Assembly (NCBI GenBank): GCA_031265595.1
Contig: JAISCM010000230.1
Span: 1-7,208, forward strand
Length of the DNA stretch: 7,208 bases
DNA from: Tannerellaceae bacterium
GTDB lineage: Bacteria; Bacteroidota; Bacteroidia; Bacteroidales; Tannerellaceae
Reading direction: 5' to 3'
Part shown: in pieces, positions 1-6,377 of the stretch
How positions within the stretch are numbered: the stretch's first letter is position 1
How the letters are laid out: the number at the start of each line of letters is the position of its first letter
Notes under the pieces: generated by a model
Told to the model about the DNA's origin: nothing
The model's database searches: none
What the model saw: the letters and a program-made list of their open reading frames with translations, nothing else
Position numbers and translations under genes: made by a program

Positions 1-7
1 CTGGCCT

Positions 8-114
8 GTTGTACTAACGTTTTTTTTGATTCTGCATAATACTTTATTTTAAATTGGTTTAAATTGCAAATGTAGACAAAAAAACTATCCCGCCTTAGCG
101 GGATTTAGTACAAC
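8..114. repeat. 10-bp inverted repeat flanking an AT-rich segment
   Basis: GTTGTACTAA at 8-17 is the exact reverse complement of TTAGTACAAC at 105-114. The arms enclose 87 bp holding the AT-rich stretch and the hairpin at 87-104. The right arm abuts the 21-bp inverted repeat that starts at 112. Ten matching bases could occur by chance in a region this size, so the biological meaning is uncertain. It could be the end of a small element or simple coincidence. Confidence 0.35.
78..104 (-). terminator. Rho-independent terminator-like hairpin, minus strand
   Basis: ATCCCGC (87-93) pairs with GCGGGAT (98-104) around a CTTA loop, a perfect 7-bp GC-rich stem. On the minus strand the stem is followed by AG and then seven T (the A-run at 78-84), the usual layout of an intrinsic terminator. 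On the plus strand no T-run follows. There is no minus-strand gene between here and the window's susC-like gene for it to terminate. It is either the end of an unannotated RNA, a barrier to antisense read-through, or one more unit of the palindrome cluster. Confidence 0.5.
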
Positions 115-233
115 CCCGGGCGTAACCCGGGGGCTGAACGGCCACCCTCTATCTGAACTGCGCAAGCAGTTCAACTCGCTACGGAGTTGAGGATAGGAAG
201 ATGCCGTCTCTACCCCGGGTTACGCCCGGGGTT
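112..233. repeat. Perfect 21-bp inverted repeat made of two C/G-rich palindromes
   Basis: Positions 112-132 are the exact reverse complement of 213-233, with 80 bp between. Each arm is also a palindrome: CCCCGGG (114-120) pairs with CCCGGGG (126-132) around CGTAA, and CCCCGGG (213-219) pairs with CCCGGGG (225-231) around TTACG. The DNA can therefore form either two separate 7-bp hairpins or one 21-bp stem closing a branched structure. Inverted pairs of short GC-rich palindromes in intergenic DNA are the pattern of REP/BIME-type repeats mobilised by IS200-like (RAYT) transposases. That assignment is inference, because no transposase is in the window and copy number cannot be seen. Confidence 0.7.
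155..190. repeat. Two adjacent hairpins inside the 21-bp inverted repeat
   Basis: GAACTGC (155-161) pairs with GCAGTTC (166-172) around a GCAA tetraloop, a GNRA-type loop if transcribed. Directly next to it TCAACTC (171-177) pairs with GAGTTGA (184-190) around GCTACG. The two stems share 171-172, so one of them loses its outermost pairs if both form. With the 112-132 / 213-233 stem closed, they would project from a multi-branch junction. Confidence 0.6.
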
Positions 234-243
234 ATCCATATTT

Positions 244-258
244 TACGCCTACGGCGTA
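244..258. repeat. Short GC-rich palindrome
   Basis: TACGCC (244-249) pairs with GGCGTA (253-258) around TAC. It follows the right arm of the 21-bp inverted repeat after an 11-bp spacer (TATCCATATTT lies within it) and looks like a further unit of the same palindrome cluster. A role on its own is not evident. Confidence 0.45.
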
Positions 259-294
259 GCCACAATGCATATAACCATGCCGCGTGAAGTATAG

Positions 295-327
295 AAAAAG
301 GATTATATCAGAAACGTATATAATCCT
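295..327 (-). terminator. AT-rich 10-bp hairpin with minus-strand T-tail
   Basis: AGGATTATAT (299-308) pairs perfectly with ATATAATCCT (318-327) around a 9-nt loop. Read on the minus strand the stem runs into five T (295-299, the last shared with the stem) followed by CT. Read on the plus strand it is followed by CCCCTG, so it is not a plus-strand terminator. It could be a weak minus-strand terminator or a structural element. The stem is long but AT-rich. Confidence 0.35.
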
Positions 328-370
328 CCCCTGACCACAAGACTTGAAAAGTCGGATTTTCAGAACCGTA
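300..370. repeat. Imperfect direct repeat GGATT..CAGAA.CGTA
   Basis: Positions 300-318 read GGATTATATCAGAAACGTA and 354-370 read GGATTTTCAGAACCGTA. They match in the order GGATT, T, CAGAA, CGTA, with a 2-base length difference and one substitution. Both copies follow an A-rich stretch with GAAAA. The first copy lies in the stem and loop of the hairpin at 299-327; the second leads into the hairpin at 366-386. The repeat could be a duplicated structural unit or a pair of protein-binding sites. Confidence 0.45.
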
Positions 371-386
371 GGTCATCGACCTGCGG
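366..386. repeat. 9-bp hairpin with ATC loop
   Basis: CCGTAGGTC (366-374) pairs with GACCTGCGG (378-386) around ATC, with one T-G wobble (369/383). A run of A follows on the plus strand, so it is not a plus-strand terminator. A smaller hairpin, GACTT (341-345) with AAGTC (349-353), lies just upstream. TGACC at 332-336 could pair instead with GGTCA at 371-375, giving an alternative fold. Confidence 0.5.
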
Positions 387-396
387 AAAAGGTGTT

Positions 397-428
397 AAAA
401 TTTAAGACAAAAGTTGTTTTTTTGTCAA
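397..428 (-). promoter_or_regulatory. Possible minus-strand promoter
   Basis: On the minus strand TTG (plus-strand CAA at 426-428) is followed after 21 nt by TAAATTTT (397-404), which matches seven of eight positions of the Bacteroides -7 consensus TAnnTTTG. A transcript from here would cross the structured block and meet terminator-like hairpins at 295-327 and 78-104. AT-rich DNA produces such matches easily, so this is weak. Confidence 0.2.
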
Positions 429-450
429 CATATTGCCGGCGATATGTTTT
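421..450 (+). promoter_or_regulatory. Possible Bacteroides-type promoter for the susC-susD operon
   Basis: TTTG (421-424) is followed after 18 nt by TATGTTTT (443-450), which matches seven of eight positions of the Bacteroides -7 consensus TAnnTTTG; the TTTG fits the -33 element. Transcription would start near 457 and give a leader of about 150 nt. A second candidate, TATCTTTA (453-460) with TTG at 433-435, overlaps it. Both overlap the T-tailed hairpin at 427-453, so promoter and terminator readings compete for the same bases. Confidence 0.3.
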
Positions 451-453
451 TTT
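427..453 (+). terminator. Rho-independent terminator-like hairpin upstream of the susC-like gene
   Basis: AACATAT (427-433) pairs with ATATGTT (442-448), extended inward by a T-G wobble and G-C/C-G pairs around CCGG-containing DNA, and seven T (447-453) follow. This is the shape of a plus-strand intrinsic terminator. It would insulate the susC-like gene from transcription entering from the left, or act as an attenuator if the operon promoter lies further upstream. The outer stem is AT-rich, so its strength is uncertain. Confidence 0.5.
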
Positions 454-454
454 A

Positions 455-605
455 TCTTTATATTCGCACGATAAATTAATTGTGACAAGAGAATTTTATT
501 AGTATTAATTGCAACATGTATAGTTATTTTTACAATAACTGTAGCTAAACGTCAGTTTATGTATTTACTTTTTAACTTATTCAACTTACTTAAATTACTA
601 ATTTC
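455..605 (+). other. AT-rich leader of the susC-like gene
   Basis: This stretch is strongly AT-rich with no Shine-Dalgarno sequence before the ATG at 606, as is usual in Bacteroidota. It holds the direct repeat ATTAATTG at 475-482 and 504-511, and a small hairpin AGTTAT (522-527) / ATAACT (535-540). Either could be a regulatory site, but both are short enough to be chance. No upstream open reading frame of interest was seen. Confidence 0.4.
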
Positions 606-3600
606 ATGAGAAGGTACTTAGTGTTGTTCGTACTGTTCTGTATCGGAACATGTACCGGCTCTTTATGGGCGCAAAAGAAGGTTAGTGGAGTTGTGATGGA
701 CAAAGATGTCAACATGCCGCTGATTGGAGCAAATGTGGTTGTCAGAGGGACAACGAATGGGACGGTAACAGACCTGGATGGGAATTATTCATTGGAGGTG
801 AACGACAGTGATGTATTGCAATTCTCGTACCTGGGGATGTCTACCGTAGAAGAAACCGTAGGAAACCGTGTGGTGATCAATGTGGACATGTTTGCCGATT
901 CACAGAAAATCAACGAGGTAGTGGTTACGGCCATGGGTATTGAGCGGAAAGCGAAAAGCTTAACGTATGCCACCCAGCAGTTGGGGGGAAACGAGCTGAC
1001 GAAGGCTAAAGACGCTAATATGATCAATTCGCTGCAAGGTAAAGCGGCGGGGCTGGTGATTACGCCGAATGCAACCGGCGCCGGAGGGTCGTCGAAGATT
1101 TTGCTTCGGGGTAACAAATCGGCCTGGGGTAATAACCAACCGCTGATCGTTATTGACGGCGTTCCGATGAATAACCCAAAGACGTCTCAATTGGAAGGCG
1201 AATATGAAGGACGCGACGGGGGCGACGCTTTGTCTAACCTGAACCCGGACGACATTGCCAGCATGAACGTACTGAAGGGCGCTTCGGCAGCGGCTTTGTA
1301 TGGCAGCATGGCGGCCAATGGCGTTATTATGGTGACTACCAAGAAGGGACGCGAAGGCGCTGCACGTGTAGACTTCTCGTCTAATATTACAATGGAAACG
1401 CCTTTGAGCGCGCCGAAGCTGCAACATACCTATGGCGCTATCAAGACAGGCAACCAGTTGAGCGAAAAGAGTTGGGGCGAGAAAATCGCCGGAGACGCTC
1501 CCGGTAAAGACCGGATGACGGATTTCTTCCGTACAGGGGCTACGTACATTAATTCTGTTACCATCAATGGAGGGACGGAAAGGGCGCAAAGCTTCTTATC
1601 GTATGCCAATACAACCTCATCGGGTATTATGCCTACGAATGACTTTCAGCGGCATAATATGACGGCGCGGCAATCATTCAGGTTGTTTGACGACCGGCTG
1701 ACGCTCGACGCTTCTATTTCATATATTACACAAAAAGCGGCTAACCGCCCGCATGGGGGTACGTACATAAACCCGTTGACGGGGGTATATACCTTCCCGG
1801 CCAACGGCGACTTCAGTAATTACAAAAACAATTTTGAAGTGTTCGACGGCGGACGCAACTTAAACGCCCAGAACTGGTATACGTCATTGAACGACTTTAC
1901 CTCCAACCCCTATTGGATATTGAACCGCAACAGGGCGACGGAACAGCGCGACCGCATCATGGCATCGGCTACGGCAAACCTGAAAATTACGGATTATCTG
2001 AACATCCAGGGCCGTCTGAGCGTGGATAATGCCAAAGATAAATTCGAACGGAAATGGTATGCCACCACTACAGAAATGTGGGCGCCGGGCGGCAACGGAC
2101 GGTACAGGGCTGAAACATTCGACCCAACGCAATTCTATGGCGATGTGATGCTGAACTTCAGTAAAACGTTTGATGAGATATGGGAAGTCAATGCGTCGGC
2201 AGGTAGCAGCTTTATGGATACGAAAACACAACGTACCATCGTAGACAGCAACAAATATGGTTTAGACCAACCCAACTTCTTTGTGCCCGAGAATATCAAA
2301 GGCAACGGAAACGAACGCATCGAAAGCCCGAGGAAACGCTTGAACTCCGTGTTCGGTACCGTACAGTTTGGTTTCAATAATATGATCTATGTAGATGTAA
2401 CGGGGCGTAACGACTGGTCGTCGGCGCTGGCTTTTACAAATAATGTCTCTTATTTCTATCCCTCGGTAGGTGTAACGGCCTTGCTGAACGAGATGGTTTC
2501 TATGGGGGACATGATCAACCTGTTTAAGCTTCGCGGTTCATACAGTATTGTGGGTAACGACGTTCCCGCCTTTATCACCCACCCGATGGATGGTATTAAT
2601 GTAGGCTCGCTGGAACCTAATAACAAAGCCCCGTTTACGGAAATGAAACCAGAAAAGATGCACTCCATGGAGTTTGGTTTTGACCTGACGATGTTTGAAA
2701 ATCGTTTCAATGTAGACTTCACGTACTATAAGACAAATAACAAGAACCAGTATTTCGAGATCGCCTCTCCCTTAGCCAGCGGATATGAAAGCTATTATAT
2801 CAATGCAGGCGATATACAGAATACCGGCTTTGAAGCCTCGGCCAGCTATCGCTTTGATATAAATAATGAATGGAGCTGGAAAACGGATTTCAACATCTCG
2901 TACAACGACAATATAGTAAAGAAATTAGACGACCGTTTGTCTGACGGCGTAGAATTAGGCTCGGGAGCCGGCTATCGCTTCATGCTAAAAGAAGGTGGCT
3001 CATTCGGCGACGTATACGGACGCATCCTTGAAAGAGACAACAACGGCGTAATTGTATTAAATGCCGACGGAAACCCTAAATTGAGCGAAGGAAACAACGT
3101 TTATTTAGGCAATGTAAACTCCAAATGGCAGTTGGGCTGGGGGAATACGATCACCTATAACGACTTCTCTTTCTACTTCCTGTTCGACGGAAAGATTGGC
3201 GGAAATACAATCGGTATGACGCAGAGCTACCTGGATGCCTACGGCGTTTCTAAAGTAACAGGCGACGCACGCGACAAGGGAGGGGTGGATGTAGGAAACG
3301 GAAAGACGATAGACGCACAATCGTTCTACGAATCAACAGCCGGCAAAGACAAGGCAGGAAGCGAATATGTGTATTCGGCTACCAACTTCCGTATGAGAGA
3401 GCTTTCGCTGGGCTACACATTCCGCAACCTGATCGCTCCTTCAAAGAACCTGAGCGTTTCGTTAATTGCACGCAACCTGTTCTTCCTCTACAAGGATTCT
3501 CCCCATGACCCGGAAATGTCTGTCTCTACTCACAATGCCTGGCAGGGCTTCGATACGTTTGGTCTGCCGGCCACCCGTAGTTACGGTATTAACTTAAAGG

Positions 3601-3611
3601 TAACATTCTAA
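606..3611 (+). CDS. SusC/RagA-family TonB-dependent outer-membrane transporter
   Basis: This is the barrel half of a SusCD-type importer, which takes up a ligand captured by its SusD partner across the outer membrane using TonB-ExbBD energy. Residues 1-22 are a signal peptide (Arg-Arg, hydrophobic core, cleavage after SLWA). About 25-96 is the carboxypeptidase-regulatory-like domain, with the typical PLIGANVVVRGT and TVTDLDGNYSL stretches. EVVVTAMG near 104-111 is the TonB-box-like segment. The plug follows at about 115-245, with QPLIVIDGVPM and the SusC signature VLKGASAAALYGSMAANGVI (222-241). The rest is a beta-barrel ending in a terminal Phe (NLKVTF). At 1001 aa it has normal family length and looks intact. 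No STN domain precedes the regulatory-like domain, so signalling to an ECF anti-sigma factor is not expected. The ATG at 606 is chosen because the signal peptide starts there. The family is clear; the substrate is unknown. Confidence 0.95.
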   Translation: MRRYLVLFVLFCIGTCTGSLWAQKKVSGVVMDKDVNMPLIGANVVVRGTTNGTVTDLDGNYSLEVNDSDVLQFSYLGMSTVEETVGNRVVINVDMFADSQKINEVVVTAMGIERKAKSLTYATQQLGGNELTKAKDANMINSLQGKAAGLVITPNATGAGGSSKILLRGNKSAWGNNQPLIVIDGVPMNNPKTSQLEGEYEGRDGGDALSNLNPDDIASMNVLKGASAAALYGSMAANGVIMVTTKKGREGAARVDFSSNITMETPLSAPKLQHTYGAIKTGNQLSEKSWGEKIAGDAPGKDRMTDFFRTGATYINSVTINGGTERAQSFLSYANTTSSGIMPTNDFQRHNMTARQSFRLFDDRLTLDASISYITQKAANRPHGGTYINPLTGVYTFPANGDFSNYKNNFEVFDGGRNLNAQNWYTSLNDFTSNPYWILNRNRATEQRDRIMASATANLKITDYLNIQGRLSVDNAKDKFERKWYATTTEMWAPGGNGRYRAETFDPTQFYGDVMLNFSKTFDEIWEVNASAGSSFMDTKTQRTIVDSNKYGLDQPNFFVPENIKGNGNERIESPRKRLNSVFGTVQFGFNNMIYVDVTGRNDWSSALAFTNNVSYFYPSVGVTALLNEMVSMGDMINLFKLRGSYSIVGNDVPAFITHPMDGINVGSLEPNNKAPFTEMKPEKMHSMEFGFDLTMFENRFNVDFTYYKTNNKNQYFEIASPLASGYESYYINAGDIQNTGFEASASYRFDINNEWSWKTDFNISYNDNIVKKLDDRLSDGVELGSGAGYRFMLKEGGSFGDVYGRILERDNNGVIVLNADGNPKLSEGNNVYLGNVNSKWQLGWGNTITYNDFSFYFLFDGKIGGNTIGMTQSYLDAYGVSKVTGDARDKGGVDVGNGKTIDAQSFYESTAGKDKAGSEYVYSATNFRMRELSLGYTFRNLIAPSKNLSVSLIARNLFFLYKDSPHDPEMSVSTHNAWQGFDTFGLPATRSYGINLKVTF

Positions 3612-3624
3612 AAAGCATCTCGTC

Positions 3625-5310
3625 ATGAAAACTATAAAAAATCAACTGAAAAGAGCATTCTCTGTATGTACATTGGCCATGCTGATGGGCGCAATGGCTT
3701 GTACTGACAACTTTGAATCGGTCAACACCAATCCGAACGGGTTGGAGCCTGAGAACGTGAAAATATCGGCCCGTTATTATCAACCGATGAGTTCTATCTA
3801 CCTGAATTTTCAAAACAGGAACTACGAATATCAGTTACAGCAAAACCTGAATGCCGATTTATGGTCGGGCTATCTGGCCGTCCCTACCCCCTTCGGAGGC
3901 AATTACAATAATTCTACCTATTCGATGAATGATGGTTGGAACGAAATGCCTTTCAGAGCAGGTATACTATATGTAATGAAACCGATCAGTGATATTCTGA
4001 AATCTACCGAAGAGCCGGATTATGTATCGGTGGCTAAGATCGTACGGGTGGCAGCGATGCACCGCGTCTGCGACATCTACGGCCCAATCCCTTACAGCCA
4101 GGCAATGAAGGGAGGAGAAACCGTTCCTTATGACGACCAGGAAACCGTTTACAAAACCTTCCTTCAGGAACTGGAAGAATGTGTACACGCCCTGACAACA
4201 TTTGTAGATTCAAACCCTGCCGCCGCCACAAAGCGTATGGCTGAATTTGATATTATAAACAGAGGGGATAACGTACTGTGGATACGCTTTGCCAACTCCT
4301 TGCGCCTTCGCCTGGCCATGCGTATCGCTAAAGTAGAACCGGCGTTGGCAAAAGCAACTGCCGAAGCGGCCGTAAGTCATAAGTACGGCGTATTGACTTC
4401 TGCTGATAAAAACATCGAAGTGGTAGATGCCGGCTTGCAGAATCCATTGAACGAAATTAACTATTCGTATGGCGACATCCGTGTGAGCGCTTCAATGATA
4501 AGCATGCTGAAAGGATATGCAGACCCCCGTTTACCCAAATATGTTACACCGGTAGGCTGGTTTGAAGAAGGCGGAGCCAAGAAAGACATATTGGATAAGA
4601 ATGGTAATGCCGTAAATAAGCTGGGCGAGTATATAGGTATCCGCCAGGGTATACTTATCCCGGACAAGAATAACTATATTATGTATTCTACCATCAATAT
4701 GCCGTCAAGCAAATATACCGACCAGAACGGCGGACAGGCCATGATAACAAACGCATTGCCCATTATGAAGGTGGCCGAAGTATACTTCCTGCGCGCCGAA
4801 GGGGCAGTAAGGGGATGGAACATGGGCGCCCCGGCAAAAGAATTGTATGAGCAAGGCATCAGCGTTTCCTTTAAAGATTTTGGCATCGCAGACGAAGCCT
4901 ATACCGCATACATCAACAATGGCACAGGCGTATCTGCTGATTATGAAGACCCGTTCAACCCGGATAATAATATCACCGGTATAGACAAAGCAACGGTTAA
5001 ATGGGAGGAGGGCGCTTCTCAGGAAGAAAAGCTCCATAAGATCATTAACCAGAAATGGCTTGCGATGTTCCCCGAAGGGCAGGAAGCCTGGAGCGAATTT
5101 CGCCGCACGGGATACCCAAAACTATTCCCGGCTGTAACGAACTACAGCGAGGGCAATATCCCCAAAGGCGAATTTCCGAAACGTCTACGCTTCCCGCGCA
5201 ACGACCGCAATTCAAATTTAGCCGAAGTAGAAAAGGCCCGCACACTGCTGAAAGGCCCCGACCACGAAGGCACCCGCCTCTGGTGGGATGTAGAAGGCGG
5301 CAATTTCTGA
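3625..5310 (+). CDS. SusD/RagB-family nutrient-binding outer-membrane lipoprotein (SusD-like_2 type)
   Basis: This is the surface lipoprotein expected to sit as a hinged lid on the SusC-like barrel encoded 13 nt upstream and to bind its ligand. Residues 1-25 are a lipoprotein signal peptide with Cys26 as the lipidation site (GAMAC, a loose lipobox), followed by acidic TDNFE, compatible with surface export in Bacteroidota. NTNPNG (34-39) just after the lipid anchor is typical of the SusD-like_2 branch. Other family landmarks are VCDIYGPIPYSQA (148-160), WIRFANSLRLRLAMRI (219-234), the helix AEVYFLRAEGAVRGW (384-398) and the C-terminal EAWSEFRRTGYPKL (487-500) with TRLWWD (550-555). The TPR-like helical core and the length of 561 aa are normal. 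The gene is in operon with the transporter and is followed by a hairpin. Ligand specificity cannot be read from the sequence, and no linked enzyme hints at it. Confidence 0.93.
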   Translation: MKTIKNQLKRAFSVCTLAMLMGAMACTDNFESVNTNPNGLEPENVKISARYYQPMSSIYLNFQNRNYEYQLQQNLNADLWSGYLAVPTPFGGNYNNSTYSMNDGWNEMPFRAGILYVMKPISDILKSTEEPDYVSVAKIVRVAAMHRVCDIYGPIPYSQAMKGGETVPYDDQETVYKTFLQELEECVHALTTFVDSNPAAATKRMAEFDIINRGDNVLWIRFANSLRLRLAMRIAKVEPALAKATAEAAVSHKYGVLTSADKNIEVVDAGLQNPLNEINYSYGDIRVSASMISMLKGYADPRLPKYVTPVGWFEEGGAKKDILDKNGNAVNKLGEYIGIRQGILIPDKNNYIMYSTINMPSSKYTDQNGGQAMITNALPIMKVAEVYFLRAEGAVRGWNMGAPAKELYEQGISVSFKDFGIADEAYTAYINNGTGVSADYEDPFNPDNNITGIDKATVKWEEGASQEEKLHKIINQKWLAMFPEGQEAWSEFRRTGYPKLFPAVTNYSEGNIPKGEFPKRLRFPRNDRNSNLAEVEKARTLLKGPDHEGTRLWWDVEGGNF

Positions 5311-5336
5311 TCGTCAATAAATTGAGTAGCGTATAT

Positions 5337-5378
5337 GGATTGCGCATATCCCGGAAGGGATGTGCGCAATCTTTGTTT
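5337..5378 (+). terminator. Terminator hairpin between convergent susD-like gene and rnhB
   Basis: A 15-bp stem, 5338-5352 with 5357-5371, carries one T-G wobble (5347/5362) and a GGAA tetraloop. On the plus strand it is followed by TTTGTTTA, giving a reasonable but interrupted T-tail. It begins 27 nt after the susD-like stop and its right arm lies 5 nt beyond the rnhB stop codon (TAA read at 5379-5377). On the minus strand no T-run follows, so it should work best for the SusCD transcript. The long stem may still stop or stabilise the rnhB message. Confidence 0.8.
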
Positions 5379-5985
5379 AGTGAAAATCGAAAGAAAGCTG
5401 CCCGGGGAGCAAGGTGAACGTTTTGCGGTGGTAGGGAGTAATGCCCGATTCCTGTATGGCAAGGCGGTGGGCTTTGGTGGGATAGCCTTTGTTGCTGTCC
5501 CAGTGATAGGCCGGATAATGAAGGGCGAGGGCGTTCATATAATCGTCGCGGTAGGTTTTGGCCAGGATGGATGCGGCTGCGATGCTCAGGAATTTACCGT
5601 CTCCTTTTACAATAGTTGTATGGGGAATGCCGGGATAGGGGGTGAAGCGGTTACCGTCGATCAGTAAATGCTCCGGTTGAACAGCCAGTTGCGCGATGGC
5701 CCGGTGCATGGCTAAGAAAGACGCATTCAGTATATTGATTGCATCAATTTCTTCGGGCGTCACGATGCCGACAGCCCAGGCGGTAGCGCATTGTTCGATA
5801 AGAGGGCGTAAGGCATAGCGTTTCTTCTCGCTCAGTTGCTTGCTGTCATTCAATTCATCAGGGGCGAAGCCGGGAGGAAGGATCACAGCAGCGGCAAAAA
5901 CGGCTCCGGCCAGGCATCCCCTTCCGGCTTCATCACAACCGGCTTCGGTACGATCTGCTTCGAGGCAAGGCAGGAGCATATACAT
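5377..5985 (-). CDS. rnhB: Ribonuclease HII
   Basis: RNase HII cuts RNA in RNA-DNA hybrids and starts removal of single ribonucleotides misincorporated in DNA; it is cytoplasmic and metal dependent. The four catalytic carboxylates known from E. coli RNase HII are present: Asp18 and Glu19 in [10 protein letters not shown], Asp110 in LLIDGNRF and Asp129 in IVKGDGKF. Further conserved stretches are [12 protein letters not shown] (45-56), [14 protein letters not shown] (134-147) and NKGYPTKAH (165-173). The length of 202 aa is normal. The ATG at 5985-5983 overlaps the stop of the VanZ-like gene by one base (TAATG), suggesting translational coupling. A second ATG two codons in (5979-5977) is an alternative start. 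The C-terminal LSFDF resembles a PCNA/clamp-binding type tail, but that is only a suggestion. It is the last gene of a probable sufS-vanZ-rnhB transcript and converges on the susD-like gene. Confidence 0.95.
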   Translation of the reverse strand: MYMLLPCLEADRTEAGCDEAGRGCLAGAVFAAAVILPPGFAPDELNDSKQLSEKKRYALRPLIEQCATAWAVGIVTPEEIDAINILNASFLAMHRAIAQLAVQPEHLLIDGNRFTPYPGIPHTTIVKGDGKFLSIAAASILAKTYRDDYMNALALHYPAYHWDSNKGYPTKAHRLAIQESGITPYHRKTFTLLPGQLSFDFH

Positions 5986-6377
5986 TAATTCTTTTTCAAC
6001 ATAAAAGGACGCAGAATATACCAGGCGATCAGCGAAGCAACAAAGACGCCCGTAAGATTAGCCAGAAAGTCAAACCGGTCTCCCCCCCGATACGCTGTAA
6101 GGTAAGCTTGCCCCAATTCAATTAATCCGCCAAAGAGTACCGGACAGACAACGGCCCCCACGATAACCCGCCTTACACGTAATCCGCCCTTTCGGTGATT
6201 GCGCAAAAATTCGAGCCACAAGATACCCGACAGGCCGGCATACATACAGAAATGGGCTACTTTGTCGAACCCATCAAACAAGTGCATGTTTATGATGGGC
6301 GGCTTGAAGAATGACAGATAAATAACTACCAGAACAACAGCTAAAGAAAAAGGATACTTTTTAATATAATACAGCAT
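5985..6377 (-). CDS. VanZ-like family small membrane protein
   Basis: This is a 130-aa inner-membrane protein of the VanZ-like family. Four hydrophobic segments can be seen at about residues 9-24, 42-57, 70-86 and 104-123, with basic loops ([11 protein letters not shown], 60-70). Family hallmarks are [14 protein letters not shown] (37-50), with the conserved DK.AHF core, and GLIELGQAY (84-92) followed by [14 protein letters not shown] (97-110), where acidic and Asn residues line up with the conserved E-Q and D..D..AN positions. VanZ itself gives low-level teicoplanin resistance, but most stand-alone homologues are of unknown function, so no resistance should be inferred. The gene lies 12 nt after the sufS stop and shares one base with the rnhB start, so it is cotranscribed with housekeeping genes. 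ATG at 6377 fits a short cytoplasmic start (MLYYIKKY) before the first membrane segment. Confidence 0.88.
   Translation of the reverse strand: MLYYIKKYPFSLAVVLVVIYLSFFKPPIINMHLFDGFDKVAHFCMYAGLSGILWLEFLRNHRKGGLRVRRVIVGAVVCPVLFGGLIELGQAYLTAYRGGDRFDFLANLTGVFVASLIAWYILRPFMLKKN

Larger units (their letters stand above)
1..605. other. Gene-free intergenic region rich in palindromes
   Basis: No open reading frame with a recognisable product lies here on either strand. The stretch has three parts. Positions 1-86 are AT-rich, with an 8-T run at 20-27. Positions 87-400 are mixed in base composition and packed with inverted repeats. Positions 401-605 are again strongly AT-rich and end at the ATG of the susC-like gene. 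The abrupt change of base composition around 87-260 compared with both flanks suggests an inserted or amplified repeat unit. Individual elements are listed separately. Confidence 0.8.

Noticed and set aside
133..212. Invertible promoter between the arms of the 21-bp inverted repeat
   Set aside because: The enclosed DNA is GC-rich and hairpin-filled with no TAnnTTTG-like sequence, and each arm is itself a palindrome, which fits a REP-like repeat better than recombinase sites.
112..233. CRISPR array
   Set aside because: There are only two copies, they are inverted and the spacing is 80 bp; no regular direct repeats or cas genes are present.
960..1589. Long 209-codon open frame antisense to the susC-like gene
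   Set aside because: It lies wholly within an intact, clearly conserved coding region, has no recognisable domain, and is a by-product of codon usage on the sense strand.
5055..5667. Plus-strand open frames across the end of the susD-like gene and within rnhB
   Set aside because: They overlap clearly conserved coding sequence on another frame or strand and their translations show no family features.
6082..6088. C7 tract in the VanZ-like gene and G7 tract at 6864-6870 in sufS as phase-variation sites
   Set aside because: Both encode conserved motifs in frame (RGGD and LPPYQGGGEM), the tracts are short, and the genes are housekeeping or of unknown function, so slippage control is not supported.
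5985..6377. Glycopeptide resistance gene vanZ
   Set aside because: The protein is only a family-level match, no other van genes are nearby, and glycopeptides act poorly on Gram-negative cells because of the outer membrane.
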